A DNA stretch of 64,000 nt from Afipia sp. (GTDB taxonomy: Bacteria; Pseudomonadota; Alphaproteobacteria; Rhizobiales; Xanthobacteraceae), in the NCBI GenBank assembly GCA_024707075.1, contig JANQAK010000006.1, forward strand, positions 1 to 64,000. The letters run 5' to 3'. Under the pieces are notes generated by a model. It ran no database searches and was not told where the DNA came from. It saw only the letters and a program-made list of their open reading frames with translations. Shown here in pieces: positions 9,220 through 18,120 of the stretch; the first letter of the stretch is position 1, and every line of letters begins with the position of its first letter. Position numbers and translations under genes: made by a program.

Positions 9220-12200
9220 ATGGTCGAGCGTATTATCGATTTTTCGATTCGGCGGCGCTGGCTGATTCTTCTAGTGGTCTTGGTCGCCGGAGTTTTCGGG
9301 GTATGGTCGCTGACAAAGCTCCCGATCGATGCCGTTCCGGACGTCACCAATGTTCAGGTCCAAGTCAACGCAGTAGCACCAGCCCTGACGCCGCTCGAGA
9401 TCGAGAAGCAGGTTACTGTTGCTCTGGAGACCGCGCTTGCCGGTACTCTCGGACTCGAATCCACGCGGTCATTCTCGCGCAACGGATTTGCGCAGATCAC
9501 CGCCGTCTTCACGGATCGCACCGACATCTACTTCGCGCGGCAGCAGGTTTCGGAACGCATCAACGAGGCAAAGGCCAATCTTCCGCCCGGTGTCGAGGTG
9601 AAGATGGGACCGATCTCGACCGGCCTCGGCGAAATCTATTGGTGGGCGGTCGAATATTCAAAGCCCGGAGACGCCGCGCCGGTGCGTGATGGCCAGCCCG
9701 GCTGGCAGGCCGACGGCACGTACCTCACGCCCGAAGGTCAGCACCTGACCGATGATTTCCAGCGCACGGTCTATCTTCGCACTGTGCAGGACTGGATAAT
9801 TCGCCCACAGATGAAGACAGTGCCGGGTGTTGCAGGCGCCGATGCGATTGGCGGCTTTGTCAAACAGTTTCAGGTCCAGCCCGATCCGGCACGGCTGGTT
9901 GCATATGGACTTTCGTTCAGCCAGGTCGTCGCCGCCATCGAAGCTAACAATGTGAGTCGGGGCGCCAACTACATCGAGCAGAACGGCGAAGGTTATGTGG
10001 TTCGGGCCAGCGGCCGGGTGGAAAACCTCGAGGAAATCTCCCAGATCGTCGTGACTACCCGCGCCGGCGTTCCCGTCCGTGTCAAGGATGTCGCCGACGT
10101 TGTCATCGGACGGGAGTTGCGCACCGGTAGCGCCAGTGTCAATGGCCGCGAAGTCGTTTTGGGAACCGCGTTGATGCTGATTGGTGGCAACAGCCGCACC
10201 GTTGCAGCGGCTGCTGACGGGAAGATAAAGCAGATCAGCCGCACACTGCCGCCTGGGATATACGCCCACACGGTCCTGAACCGCACGCAATTGGTAGATG
10301 CGACCATCTACACAGTTGCGACGAACCTCGCCGAAGGCGCTCTGCTGGTCATCGTCGTCCTGTTCTTGCTGCTGGGTAATTTCCGCGCCGCAGTCATCAC
10401 AGCCTGCGTTATTCCGGTGACGATGCTGATGACGGCAACAGGAATGCTTCAAGGAAGAATCAGCGCCAACCTGATGAGTTTGGGTGCTTTAGATTTTGGC
10501 CTGATCGTTGATGGTGCGGTGATCATCGCCGAAAACAGTCTGCGGCATTTAGCGGAACGACAGCGCGAACTCGGTCGGATCTTGTCATTGGAGGAGCGGC
10601 TTGAGACCGTCACGAACTCCGCAAGTGAGATGATCCGGCCGACCGTCTACGGACAGCTCATCATTATTTTGGTCTATGTCCCCTTGCTCACGTTCACGGG
10701 CGTCGAGGGAAAGACGTTCGAGCCGATGGCTTTGACTGTCATCATCGCGCTCGTTGCAGCTTTTGTGCTCTCGCTAACGTTCGTTCCCGCCATGATCGCG
10801 ATAGCGGTTTCGAAGCCGGTTCGCGAGGAAGAGAACGCTATCATTCGTCGATTGAAGTCGGCCTATGCGCCATTGTTGACGCGTGCGATCTCATCGCCGC
10901 TGCCGGTTATAGGTATCGCGACACTTCTATTTGCGGGTGCGGCACTGCTGTTCACCCGGCTTGGACAGGAATTCACGCCGACTCTCGATGAGAAGAACAT
11001 CGTCATGGAAGTCAAGCGCTTGCCCAGCACGTCTTTGTCGCAAGCACAGTCCATGCAACTTCTCCTTGAGACCGCGATCAGCAAGCTTCCTCAGGTCGCC
11101 TTCGTATTCTCGCGGACCGGAACGCCAGACTTGGCTGCCGATCCTATGCCGCCGAGTTCATCCGATACCTACATTATCGTCAAGCCTCAGGACGAATGGC
11201 CGGATCCTGGTCTGTCGAAGGACGACCTCATCAAGCAAATTGAAGCCGAAGCGACCAAGCTCCCGGGCAACACGCTTGGATTCTCGCAGCCGATCGAGAT
11301 GCGCTTCAACGAGTTGATTGCAGGCGTTCGCGCGGATCTGGCGGTCAAGGTGTTCGGCGACGACTTTTCTGGGATGCAGCAAACGGCAGGGGCCATCGCC
11401 GACGTGCTGCGCCGCGTTGATGGCGCTCAGAGCGTCAAGGTGGAGGAAACCACCGGTCTCCCGTATGTGGAGATCAAGATCGACAAGGCCGAAATCGCCC
11501 GACGAGGTCTCAACCTCGATACCATTCAAGATTTGATCGAAACCGCCATCGGCGGGCGTGTCGCAGGCTTGGTCTTCGAGGGTGATCGCCGATTCCAGAT
11601 CGTGGTCCGGCTGAACGATGCGCTGCGCAGCGATATCGGCGCGCTCGAAAATCTGCCCGTGCCGCTTCCCCGGCAGAATGCGGCGGGCCCGGGCGGCTCC
11701 GTTCCCTTGCGCTCGCTTGCAAGCTTTGAAGTGACCGAGGGAGCCAATCAGATCAGCCGTGAGAACGGCAAGCGTCGCGTCGTCGCGACTGCCGAAGTTC
11801 GCGGCCGAGACATCGGGTCGCTTGTGGCGGAGGTGCAAACGAAAGTTGCAGATCAGGTGAAACTGCCTCCCGGGACCTGGCTGACCTGGGGTGGCCAGTT
11901 CGAGAACTTCTCGGTCGCACGCCAACGGTTGATGTTCGTGGTGCCGGGCTGTTTTCTCCTGATCTTTCTTCTGCTTTTCAGCGCACTCGGATCGGCAAAG
12001 GACGCGCTTCTTGTCTTCAGTGCGGTTCCTCTCGCCCTGACTGGCGGCATCGCTGCTCTGTGGCTCCGAGGGATGCCGTTCTCGATCTCGGCTGCCGTCG
12101 GTTTCATTGCCCTTTCCGGCGTTGCGGTGCTGAACGGGCTGGTGATGCTGAGCCACATCCGGAAGCTGATCGCCGACGGCGTCGGCACGCACGCGGCAAT

Positions 12201-12468
12201 TAGCCAAGGTGCCCTGACGCGGTTTCGCCCGGTCATCATGACCGCCCTCGTTGCCTCTTTGGGCTTTGTCCCGATGGCGTTGGCAACCGGAACGGGTGCA
12301 GAAGTCCAGAAGCCCTTGGCCACGGTGGTGATTGGCGGACTCGTGAGCGCGACCCTGCTCACCCTTCTCGTTCTGCCGGCACTCTATTCGTACTTTTCGA
12401 CCACGCGTGCGCAGGCGAGGTCAGGTCGTGACAGCCAAGCGTTCATCCCGAGGCGTGCAGCGGAATAA
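9220..12468 (+). CDS. CzcA/CnrA/NccA-like heavy-metal RND transporter
   Basis: This full-length 1082-residue HME-RND pump exports divalent cations (Co, Zn, Cd or Ni) by proton antiport. The diagnostic TM4 motif is ALDFGLIVDGAVIIAENSL, where the Asp/Asp/Glu triad relays protons. The N-terminus (MVERIIDFSIRRRWLILLV, KLPIDAVPDVTNVQVQVN) and the second half (LGQEFTPTLDEKNIVMEVKR, ADLAVKVFGDDF) are canonical. It follows its adaptor by four bases and precedes the MFS gene by 17 bases. Substrate is inferred from family and neighbours, and nickel or cobalt would suit the MFS partner. Confidence 0.93.
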   Translation: MVERIIDFSIRRRWLILLVVLVAGVFGVWSLTKLPIDAVPDVTNVQVQVNAVAPALTPLEIEKQVTVALETALAGTLGLESTRSFSRNGFAQITAVFTDRTDIYFARQQVSERINEAKANLPPGVEVKMGPISTGLGEIYWWAVEYSKPGDAAPVRDGQPGWQADGTYLTPEGQHLTDDFQRTVYLRTVQDWIIRPQMKTVPGVAGADAIGGFVKQFQVQPDPARLVAYGLSFSQVVAAIEANNVSRGANYIEQNGEGYVVRASGRVENLEEISQIVVTTRAGVPVRVKDVADVVIGRELRTGSASVNGREVVLGTALMLIGGNSRTVAAAADGKIKQISRTLPPGIYAHTVLNRTQLVDATIYTVATNLAEGALLVIVVLFLLLGNFRAAVITACVIPVTMLMTATGMLQGRISANLMSLGALDFGLIVDGAVIIAENSLRHLAERQRELGRILSLEERLETVTNSASEMIRPTVYGQLIIILVYVPLLTFTGVEGKTFEPMALTVIIALVAAFVLSLTFVPAMIAIAVSKPVREEENAIIRRLKSAYAPLLTRAISSPLPVIGIATLLFAGAALLFTRLGQEFTPTLDEKNIVMEVKRLPSTSLSQAQSMQLLLETAISKLPQVAFVFSRTGTPDLAADPMPPSSSDTYIIVKPQDEWPDPGLSKDDLIKQIEAEATKLPGNTLGFSQPIEMRFNELIAGVRADLAVKVFGDDFSGMQQTAGAIADVLRRVDGAQSVKVEETTGLPYVEIKIDKAEIARRGLNLDTIQDLIETAIGGRVAGLVFEGDRRFQIVVRLNDALRSDIGALENLPVPLPRQNAAGPGGSVPLRSLASFEVTEGANQISRENGKRRVVATAEVRGRDIGSLVAEVQTKVADQVKLPPGTWLTWGGQFENFSVARQRLMFVVPGCFLLIFLLLFSALGSAKDALLVFSAVPLALTGGIAALWLRGMPFSISAAVGFIALSGVAVLNGLVMLSHIRKLIADGVGTHAAISQGALTRFRPVIMTALVASLGFVPMALATGTGAEVQKPLATVVIGGLVSATLLTLLVLPALYSYFSTTRAQARSGRDSQAFIPRRAAE

Positions 12469-12485
12469 TACCCTAGAGGCCGCCG

Positions 12486-13823
12486 ATGCTTTCAGTTCTG
12501 GCCAATCGGACCTATCGGCATCTGTTTGCCGCCCAGGTCATTGCCTTGATCGGGACGGGAATGATGACGGTCGCGCTCGGATTACTGGCCTTCAAGATTG
12601 CTGGCGACAAGGCAGGTGCCGTGCTCGGTACGGCCCTTGCCATCAAGATGATCGCCTATGTCGGTGTGGCGCCGGTGGTCGGCGGATTTGCCAGCTATCT
12701 TCCGCGCCGGGCATTTCTGGTGTCCATGGACATTGCGCGTGCTGCCGTTGCACTGGCGTTGCCGTTCGTAGATCAGGTTTGGCAGGTATACCTTCTGATC
12801 TTTGTGCTGCAGTCGGCGTCGGCGGCCTTCACGCCGACATTTCAGGCCACGATACCGGACGTTCTTCCCGACGAAGGCCAGTACACTCGGGCCTTGTCGC
12901 TCTCTCGTCTCGCGTATGACATGGAAAGTCTTCTCAGCCCGATGCTAGCTGCGGCGTTGTTGACGGTGATCAGCTTTAACTGGCTTTTTCTTGGAACGGT
13001 TGTCGGCTTCTTCTGCTCTGCTGCGCTGGTTCTTTCAGTGACGATTCCACAACCGGCGCTCGCGGACCGGAAGGGAGGTATTTACGAAAACACCACGCGC
13101 GGCATCCGTATCTATCTTGCGACGCCTCGTTTGAGGGGATTGCTTGCCCTTAACCTAGCGGTTGCCGCGGCTGGTGCGATGGTCATCGTCAACACCGTCG
13201 TTGTGGTACGAGGCCTGCTCGGCAGAACGGATAGCGATGTGGCTATCGTGCTTGCATGCTTCGGCGGCGGCTCGATGACGGCAGCCTTGGTGTTGCCGCG
13301 GCTGCTGGATCGGATCGCGGACCGCCAAGTCATGATTCCAACTGCTGGAGTGCTCGGCGTGACGCTGCTTGGCTTCGCTGCCGTTTTATTTCTGTCGCGG
13401 GGAGCCGTAGCAAACGCCTCTTTAATATGGCCCAGCTTGCTGATTGCATGGACCCTATTAGGCGTCGCTTACTCGGCGGTCATGACCCCATCCGGCCGAT
13501 TGCTCCGTCGCTCGGCGCATCCTTCGGACCGGCCGGCGGTATTCGCTGCACAGTTTGCGCTTTCACATGCTTGCTGGCTGCTGACTTATCCAATAGCTGG
13601 TTGGCTGGGTTCGGTTGCGGGGATGGTGCCAGCCCTGGTGACTCTGGCAGCTCTGACATTCGCAGGAGTGGCCCTTGCGACCAAGTTCTGGCCCGTAGAA
13701 GATCTGCAAATATTGCCGCATGAGCATCCGAACCTACCCAGCGATCATCCGCATCTTCGAGGCTCCGCCGAAGCTCATGCCCATTCGTATGTCATTGACG
13801 ACATGCATCATAGATGGCCTTAG
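12486..13823 (+). CDS. MFS metal exporter with His-rich C-terminus (NrsD/NreB-like)
   Basis: This 445-residue major facilitator has about 12 spans, starting with MLSVLANRTYRHLFAAQVIA and VALGLLAFKIAGDKAG. The tail after the last span is His-rich (PHEHPNLPSDHPHLRGS, then AHAHSY and DDMHHRWP). Histidine tails of this type occur in the nickel exporters NrsD and NreB. It is the last gene of the regulator-adaptor-RND-MFS operon, 17 bases after the pump. The coupling of an InrS-like sensor with this exporter is the main argument for nickel. ORFs overlapping its end in another frame are shadows. Confidence 0.82.
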   Translation: MLSVLANRTYRHLFAAQVIALIGTGMMTVALGLLAFKIAGDKAGAVLGTALAIKMIAYVGVAPVVGGFASYLPRRAFLVSMDIARAAVALALPFVDQVWQVYLLIFVLQSASAAFTPTFQATIPDVLPDEGQYTRALSLSRLAYDMESLLSPMLAAALLTVISFNWLFLGTVVGFFCSAALVLSVTIPQPALADRKGGIYENTTRGIRIYLATPRLRGLLALNLAVAAAGAMVIVNTVVVVRGLLGRTDSDVAIVLACFGGGSMTAALVLPRLLDRIADRQVMIPTAGVLGVTLLGFAAVLFLSRGAVANASLIWPSLLIAWTLLGVAYSAVMTPSGRLLRRSAHPSDRPAVFAAQFALSHACWLLTYPIAGWLGSVAGMVPALVTLAALTFAGVALATKFWPVEDLQILPHEHPNLPSDHPHLRGSAEAHAHSYVIDDMHHRWP

Positions 13824-14066
13824 GGGTGAAGCTGGCAGCCCTAAGTTGCTGCTGGACCGCAACTGGAGCCTCGGCTTCTCGACGCACCTTGCAAGAATGA
13901 TAGCCGTCCGATCTGGAGAGATCGTGGCCGCACAACTCCATTATGGGACCGCGTCGAATGGCGGGTAATGCGGCGGGCGATGCGACATAACGACTTCTCG
14001 CCCAAGCTGTGGACGGGGCAACGTCGGTGTGTACCGCCGTGAGAGCGGCGATCGGCTTGCGCAAGG

Positions 14067-14465
14067 CTACTCCCGCATGAAGGCTTGAATCTCCTCAGGC
14101 GTCACTTTGCCGTCCTTGTTGGTGTCTATTTTGTTGAAGATTCGCTTATGGATGGCTGTCACCTCCTCGAAGGAGAGCGCCCCGTCGCCGTCTACGTCGG
14201 CGATGGCGAACAATATCTTCATCATGTGCCCGCGCATACCCATCATCGGCATTCCGCCCATCATGCCGGGCTGCATCATGCCGCCCATCATACCCTGGCC
14301 CATCATTCCGGGAGGCGTCGTGCCAGGTTGAGGCGGAGCCGCCTGCGCGAGCGTCTTATTGGGATGGTGTGGATCGGCCGCGGTCGTCTGTCCGGCGGCA
14401 CCGGCTGTCACGCCGATGGTGACGATGGCAGCGAGGACCGCCGTGCGTAATGCAATCAACGTCAT
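14067..14465 (-). CDS. Exported EF-hand protein with Met-rich linker
   Basis: This 132-residue protein has a signal peptide (MTLIALRTAVLAAIVTIGVT). A Pro/Met/Gly-rich segment (PPGMMGQGMMGGMMQPGMM) follows, then two EF-hand loops (DVDGDGALSFEE and DTNKDGKVTPEE) with calcium-coordinating acidic residues at positions 1, 3, 5 and 12. The start is supported by an AGGAG site nine bases upstream. It is likely periplasmic and binds Ca2+, while the methionine segment could bind soft metals. It lies convergent to the metal-efflux operon. Confidence 0.82.
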   Translation of the reverse strand: MTLIALRTAVLAAIVTIGVTAGAAGQTTAADPHHPNKTLAQAAPPQPGTTPPGMMGQGMMGGMMQPGMMGGMPMMGMRGHMMKILFAIADVDGDGALSFEEVTAIHKRIFNKIDTNKDGKVTPEEIQAFMRE

Positions 14466-14788
14466 GAGATTCTCCTGTTTCCAGAGCCCCTCTTCAGCCC
14501 GTTCATCTTTCTACCATAGGCGAAAGAAGACGCGGCGATTTGCTTTGGATCAATTGCGCGGACAGAAAAAGTTCGCGAATTAGCCAACTCATATCGTTCA
14601 GCCGGCGCAGCGGAATTGCACCGCGATTGCGCTGGCTAAATCTTCCATGCTGTTTGAACGGCGCGCGAGGCTACAAGTTCCTCTAGAATAGTTCCCGCTC
14701 TGCGAGATTATCGCGAAATACGATGCAGGTATCGGGATGAACCGGCCAGCGGCGTTGCAACCGAGATCCCGATCTGCCATCGTCGCCC
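14466..14788. other. Intergenic stretch without a recognisable gene
   Basis: This is the upstream region of the EF-hand gene up to the left end of the next IS element. It contains the AGGAG ribosome-binding site of the EF-hand gene (14471-14475 on the minus strand) but no ORF with family resemblance, and no clear operator or terminator. Confidence 0.4.
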
Positions 14789-15880
14789 TGTGTGGACCGA
14801 AAACCTTATCCGCGTTGATGAGGTGATGAAATAGCCTAAGCTAGCGGAATGATCGGACTGCTGTGTTTCGTTTTGGCCGTTTTGGCTTCACCATTCAGGT
14901 CGAAGGGTCGGCTTGAGGCTGAGAATGCAGCGCTCCGACATCAGCTGATCTCTTGCGGTGTAAGGTGCCGGGCCGGGTTCGGCTGACGAACAACGATCGC
15001 TGGTTCTTTATCCAATGGTATCGATGGTTCCCGTCGATCCTGCAGGTCATCACGATCATCCGCCCCGAGCCGCTGGTGCGTTGGCATCGGGCCGGCTTTC
15101 GCTGCTATTGGCGTTGGAAGTCGCGCTCACGGGAGGGCGGCCGCAGATCGAGACGGACCTCCGTGTGTTGATCCGGCGGATGAGCATCGAAAACCCGCTT
15201 TGGGGCGCACCACGCATCCACGGAGAACTCCGCAAGCTCGGGTTTGAGGTCGCACAGTCAAGCGTCGCCAAGTACATGGTCAAGCGGCGAGGGCCGCCAA
15301 GCCAAGGCTGGCGCACCTTCCTGCGCAATCACGCCTCGGATATCGCTGCGATGGACTTGTTCGTTGTCCCGACCATTGGCTTCGACTTACTCTATGCTTT
15401 CGCTATCGTCCGGCTCGACCGCAGAAACCTCGTCTGGATCAGCGTCACAACCAACCCGACCGCAGAATGGATCGCACGCCAGTTAACCGAGGCATTCCCT
15501 TGGGATGAGGCCCCGCGCTATCTCATCCGCGATCGTGACGATATCTATGGTGCCGTCGTCACACGGCGATTGCGCGCCATGGGCATCCGGGACAGGCCTA
15601 CCGCACCAGCCTCGCCTTGGCAGAATGGTTTTGCCGAACGGCTGATCGGATCTGAACCGGCGCGGGTGCGTCGATCGTATGATTGTCCTGGGCGAGGCGC
15701 ATCTGCGCCGGATCTTGCGGTCCTATGCTCATTACTACAACGACATCAGAACGCATCGGTCATTGGGTAAAGATGCACCGGTCTCTCGCCCAGTTCAGCG
15801 CACGGCGAGCATCAAATCATACCCCGTCCTCGGCGGACTTCACCGCCACTACGTCCGAGCTTAAGTTTTCGGTACACACA
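14789..15880 (+). mobile_element. Decayed insertion sequence with rve-type transposase
   Basis: Near-perfect terminal inverted repeats bound the element. The left end (14789-14804) reads TGTGTGGACCGAAAAC and the right end (15865-15880, minus strand) reads TGTGTGTACCGAAAAC, 15 of 16 identical. The single transposase gene inside carries several frameshifts, so the copy is not autonomous. No obvious target duplication is seen. Confidence 0.8.
14849..15864 (+). pseudogene. Integrase-core (rve) transposase, frameshifted at least three times
   Basis: The pieces of one transposase are read in different frames: MIGLLCFVLAVLASPF... ALRHQLI, then VRLTNNDRWFFIQWYRWF, then GGRPQIETDLRVLIRRMSIE. The DDE core has Asp in AAMDLFVVPTIGFD, Asp in IRDRDDIYGAVV and Glu in WQNGFAERLIGS. 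The tail (IVLGEAHLRRILRSYAHYY, then DIRTHRSLGKDAPVSRP) is again in another frame. Breaks are near 14958, 15130 and 15660. The order and content match a widespread rhizobial single-ORF transposase of about 330-350 residues. It is inactive as sequenced. Confidence 0.88.
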
Positions 15881-15955
15881 GGATCGACCCGGCGACAATT
15901 CAAATTACTGGCGTGTCGGGAGACAAGCAAGGCAGATGCGTAGATTGCCGGACAG

Positions 15956-16192
15956 CTACGCAGCGAGCTTTTTCAGCGCCGAAGATTTCAAACGTTCAAG
16001 GTTACGTTCGCCGGTCGCAGCTTGTGCAAGTATAAGCTCAGCAATCTCCAGGGCGGTCGTTGAGGTCGACTTCAAAAATCGATGGTCGGTCAGCACTTCA
16101 TCCAGCGCGCGCCGCAAAACTGTTAGGGTCGGTGGATCATATGCCGGTTTCGAATGGAGCATGGTTGGCCTCAACTTTGAGAGATTTGCCAC
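15956..16192 (-). CDS. Small hypothetical protein
   Basis: The ORF encodes 78 residues (MANLSKLRPTMLHSKPAY, VLRRALDEVLTDHRFLKS, ALEIAELILAQAATGERNL, ending ALKKLAA). It is predicted to be helical and soluble, without a signal peptide. The amphipathic pattern and codon use look like a real gene, and short proteins of this appearance are frequent in Bradyrhizobium-like genomes, but I do not know a function. It sits between two transposon remnants. Confidence 0.5.
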   Translation of the reverse strand: MANLSKLRPTMLHSKPAYDPPTLTVLRRALDEVLTDHRFLKSTSTTALEIAELILAQAATGERNLERLKSSALKKLAA

Positions 16193-16725
16193 GGTTTATT
16201 GTCGGTCCACCACCAACTGAAGTAGCTTGAATCCCAAGCGCACGGCGGGTTTTTACCTACCCCCACCAGACGCCATCTAGCGCCTCGTCAAACTGCTCAC
16301 GATGTGACAACGGGCCACCCGTTTTGCAGTCAAGAAGAGCTGCAGTACGAAGCCGGACGTCTAGCGCTCGGCTTCTATTCAATCGGAGCTCCGCACTGCG
16401 CACCTGTTCGCGCAGTCGCTTCAGTTCGGCGACGCGTTGGCGAAAGCTCTGAATGGGACGCGCGACTGGCCTACCAAGTCTCAGGTTAACATATCTCCGC
16501 GTGGGCAATCCGCAAATAATATCCAACATGGCGCACTCGAAAAAAAAGGCCCGCCCACATTGGGGGCGGCCGGTTTGAACGCGCGTGACCTGTGCTCCAC
16601 CTGACGAGGCCCTTTTTAAGCTGCTCGGTCGAGTCAACCATTTGAGGTATGCGGTCGGCCGCGCAGGGTCGCCGTCGACAAGAATAAGTCCGTTCCACTT
16701 TTGTCGATGCGCTTCTCAACGTTGG
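16193..16725. other. Stretch between hypothetical protein and IS66-type ORF, no clear gene
   Basis: Open frames exist on the minus strand (16257-16637) but show no recognisable domain. The only protein-like part is a short Arg/Leu-rich amphipathic stretch (FRQRVAELKRLREQVRSAEL). It may be a degraded fragment. No RNA gene or strong hairpin was noticed. Confidence 0.35.
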
Positions 16726-17298
16726 TCATTGTAAATGCTCGGCCGAAACGACAAGATTGAGTATGAGTGCCGCGAGTCCGCCGAACACGCGACCGGTACC
16801 TTCGCCGTCGCACGCCGGGCAGTCCGCATGTTCACCGTCCGCAGCCCACATGGGCGCGGCCGGCGGCGTCAGTTCCTGCTTCCAGCGGAACAGGACACGC
16901 GCTGCGATTCCGTTGTGGCGTGCGACCTCCGACAGGCTCGCACCGGGTCGCACCGCCTCATCAACCATCTGGCGTTTGTCGGCTTCGCTGAACGTTCGCC
17001 GACGACCATCGCGTGGCGGGGGAACACTCGGACCCGAAGCGATCGAGCCGTAAGTCATATGACTAAGCCCATGACTTAGACCATGACTAAGGGTATGACT
17101 TAGGCTGCGGCGCCGATAGAGCAGCTTGCGTTCGGGCAGCTGTGGTTCGGCTTTCAACTTCGCCCGCCAGTTGCCGAACGCCTTCAGCGGAATCCCCTGA
17201 GACTCGCAATACTGCCGCTGATTCAACTCACTACGACACCACGCCTCATGATGCGTGCGCCAGAAAGCCTCACCATAACGCTCGCGTAATCCTGACAT
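16726..17298 (-). CDS. IS66-type TnpA (OrfA)-like protein, probably an orphan
   Basis: This 190-residue protein resembles the small accessory ORF of IS66 elements. The N-terminal part (HHEAWCRSELNQRQYCESQG, IPLKAFGNWRAKLKAEP) is followed by a linker of repeated LSHx units and a helix-turn-helix region (RRTFSEADKRQMVDEAV, LSEVARHNGIAARVLFRWKQE). The usual C-terminus after RWKQEL is replaced by an unrelated tail (CPACDGEGTGRVFGG), and no tnpB or tnpC follows, so this is likely a truncated orphan. Confidence 0.7.
   Translation of the reverse strand: MSGLRERYGEAFWRTHHEAWCRSELNQRQYCESQGIPLKAFGNWRAKLKAEPQLPERKLLYRRRSLSHTLSHGLSHGLSHMTYGSIASGPSVPPPRDGRRRTFSEADKRQMVDEAVRPGASLSEVARHNGIAARVLFRWKQELTPPAAPMWAADGEHADCPACDGEGTGRVFGGLAALILNLVVSAEHLQ
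17059..17106. repeat. Four 12-bp tandem units inside the IS66-type ORF
   Basis: Four near-identical 12-bp units beginning ATGACTAAG or ATGACTTAG lie in frame and encode the SLSHTLSHGLSHGLSH linker on the minus strand. Length variation here would change the linker by four residues per unit without breaking the frame. Confidence 0.8.
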
Positions 17299-17324
17299 CT
17301 CGTCCCCTCAGCTACAAATTTGCC

Positions 17325-17825
17325 GGAGAACAGATCGCGGCCGCGGCCGGACGAAACAAGTGTGCGAGAAATGGACGCTTACTCCTCGCGTATGAAATTC
17401 CCTGTTATTCAACAGAAATTCCCTGTTCGTCGAAATATTTTCCCTGTTAATTTGAGTAGGGAATTGTCCGAAAAGCCTCTGCGGCACGGTGGTTTCTTGC
17501 TCCAAAACGTCTCCGGGCGCCTCGAAATCGCATATTTCCCTGTAAAATTCCCTGTTAGCAGTGAATTCACGTGGAGACCGGTCCGATCTGCACTGCGTCG
17601 CCAGCCAGCCAGTCAGGTTTTTGGAGAATTTCCTTCTTTTGAGGCTGAAATGCCCGCAAATTGCGGGCTTTTCAGGCATGCGGAGTCTCTACGGAGACCG
17701 GATTCTCACCGCTAAATTCTGAAATCGGCCGGCATTCTCCAGACAACCATTGAAGAATTCCCGTTTTCGGGAGACTCGCTCCAGAGACCGGAGAATAAAA
17801 CCACTGCGCGGTCGAGCTTGCAGTG
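17325..17825 (+). repeat. Dispersed 0.5-kb repeat, copy 1
   Basis: This copy matches a second copy at 54485-54981 in the same orientation. Similarity starts with GGAGAACAGATCGCG, is loose in the first 200 bases (both copies rich in TTCCCTGTT-like words) and strong from 17534 on. Shared blocks there include ATTTCCCTGTAAAATTCCCT, ATTCTCCAGACAACCATTGA and GAGAATAAAACCA. It contains no convincing gene. Related TTCCCTGTT/GGGAATTC repeats are common in Bradyrhizobiaceae. Confidence 0.75.
17652..17672 (+). terminator. Terminator-like hairpin inside repeat copy 1
   Basis: A perfect six-base stem GCCCGC/GCGGGC with an AAATT loop is followed by TTTTC. The other repeat copy keeps a similar hairpin at about 54814-54831 with altered bases, which suggests that the fold is maintained. 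Confidence 0.45.
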
Positions 17826-18120
17826 CCATTTTTCCTGATCTCAGCAACTTCCGGCAGCAACATAGAATTGTGACCCTTGCTGTGCGGCGCCTGAGTGCGT
17901 GGCCTCCCATTGCCACCCCCGTCAGGAACATCTGAGGCTCGAACGGACCGATATTTTACACAATGCAGATTTCAAATCTTGGGTATGCGTTGTGGCGGTC
18001 GAGGCATCGGTTCCCGTGTAGTGGTTGGTGATTGGTGCTGGTGCGTCGCTTAATGTGTTCCTGCAGCAACCTGCAAAGATGCTGCTTTAAATTCACGCCA
18101 ATGAGGGTGTTGCCAGGTCG

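Noticed and set aside
11158-12207. 349-codon open frame antisense to the CzcA-type pump
   Set aside because: It is a shadow frame in GC-rich coding DNA. The composition is Arg/His/Gln-rich without domains, and the plus-strand RND protein is fully conserved there.
13720-13968. 82-codon frame overlapping the end of the MFS exporter
   Set aside because: It starts inside the conserved His-rich tail of the exporter and has no protein-like features.
17398-17560. Repeated TTCCCTGTT words that look CRISPR-like at first sight
   Set aside because: The words are about nine bases with irregular spacing and no constant-length spacers, and no cas genes are near. They belong to the dispersed repeat.
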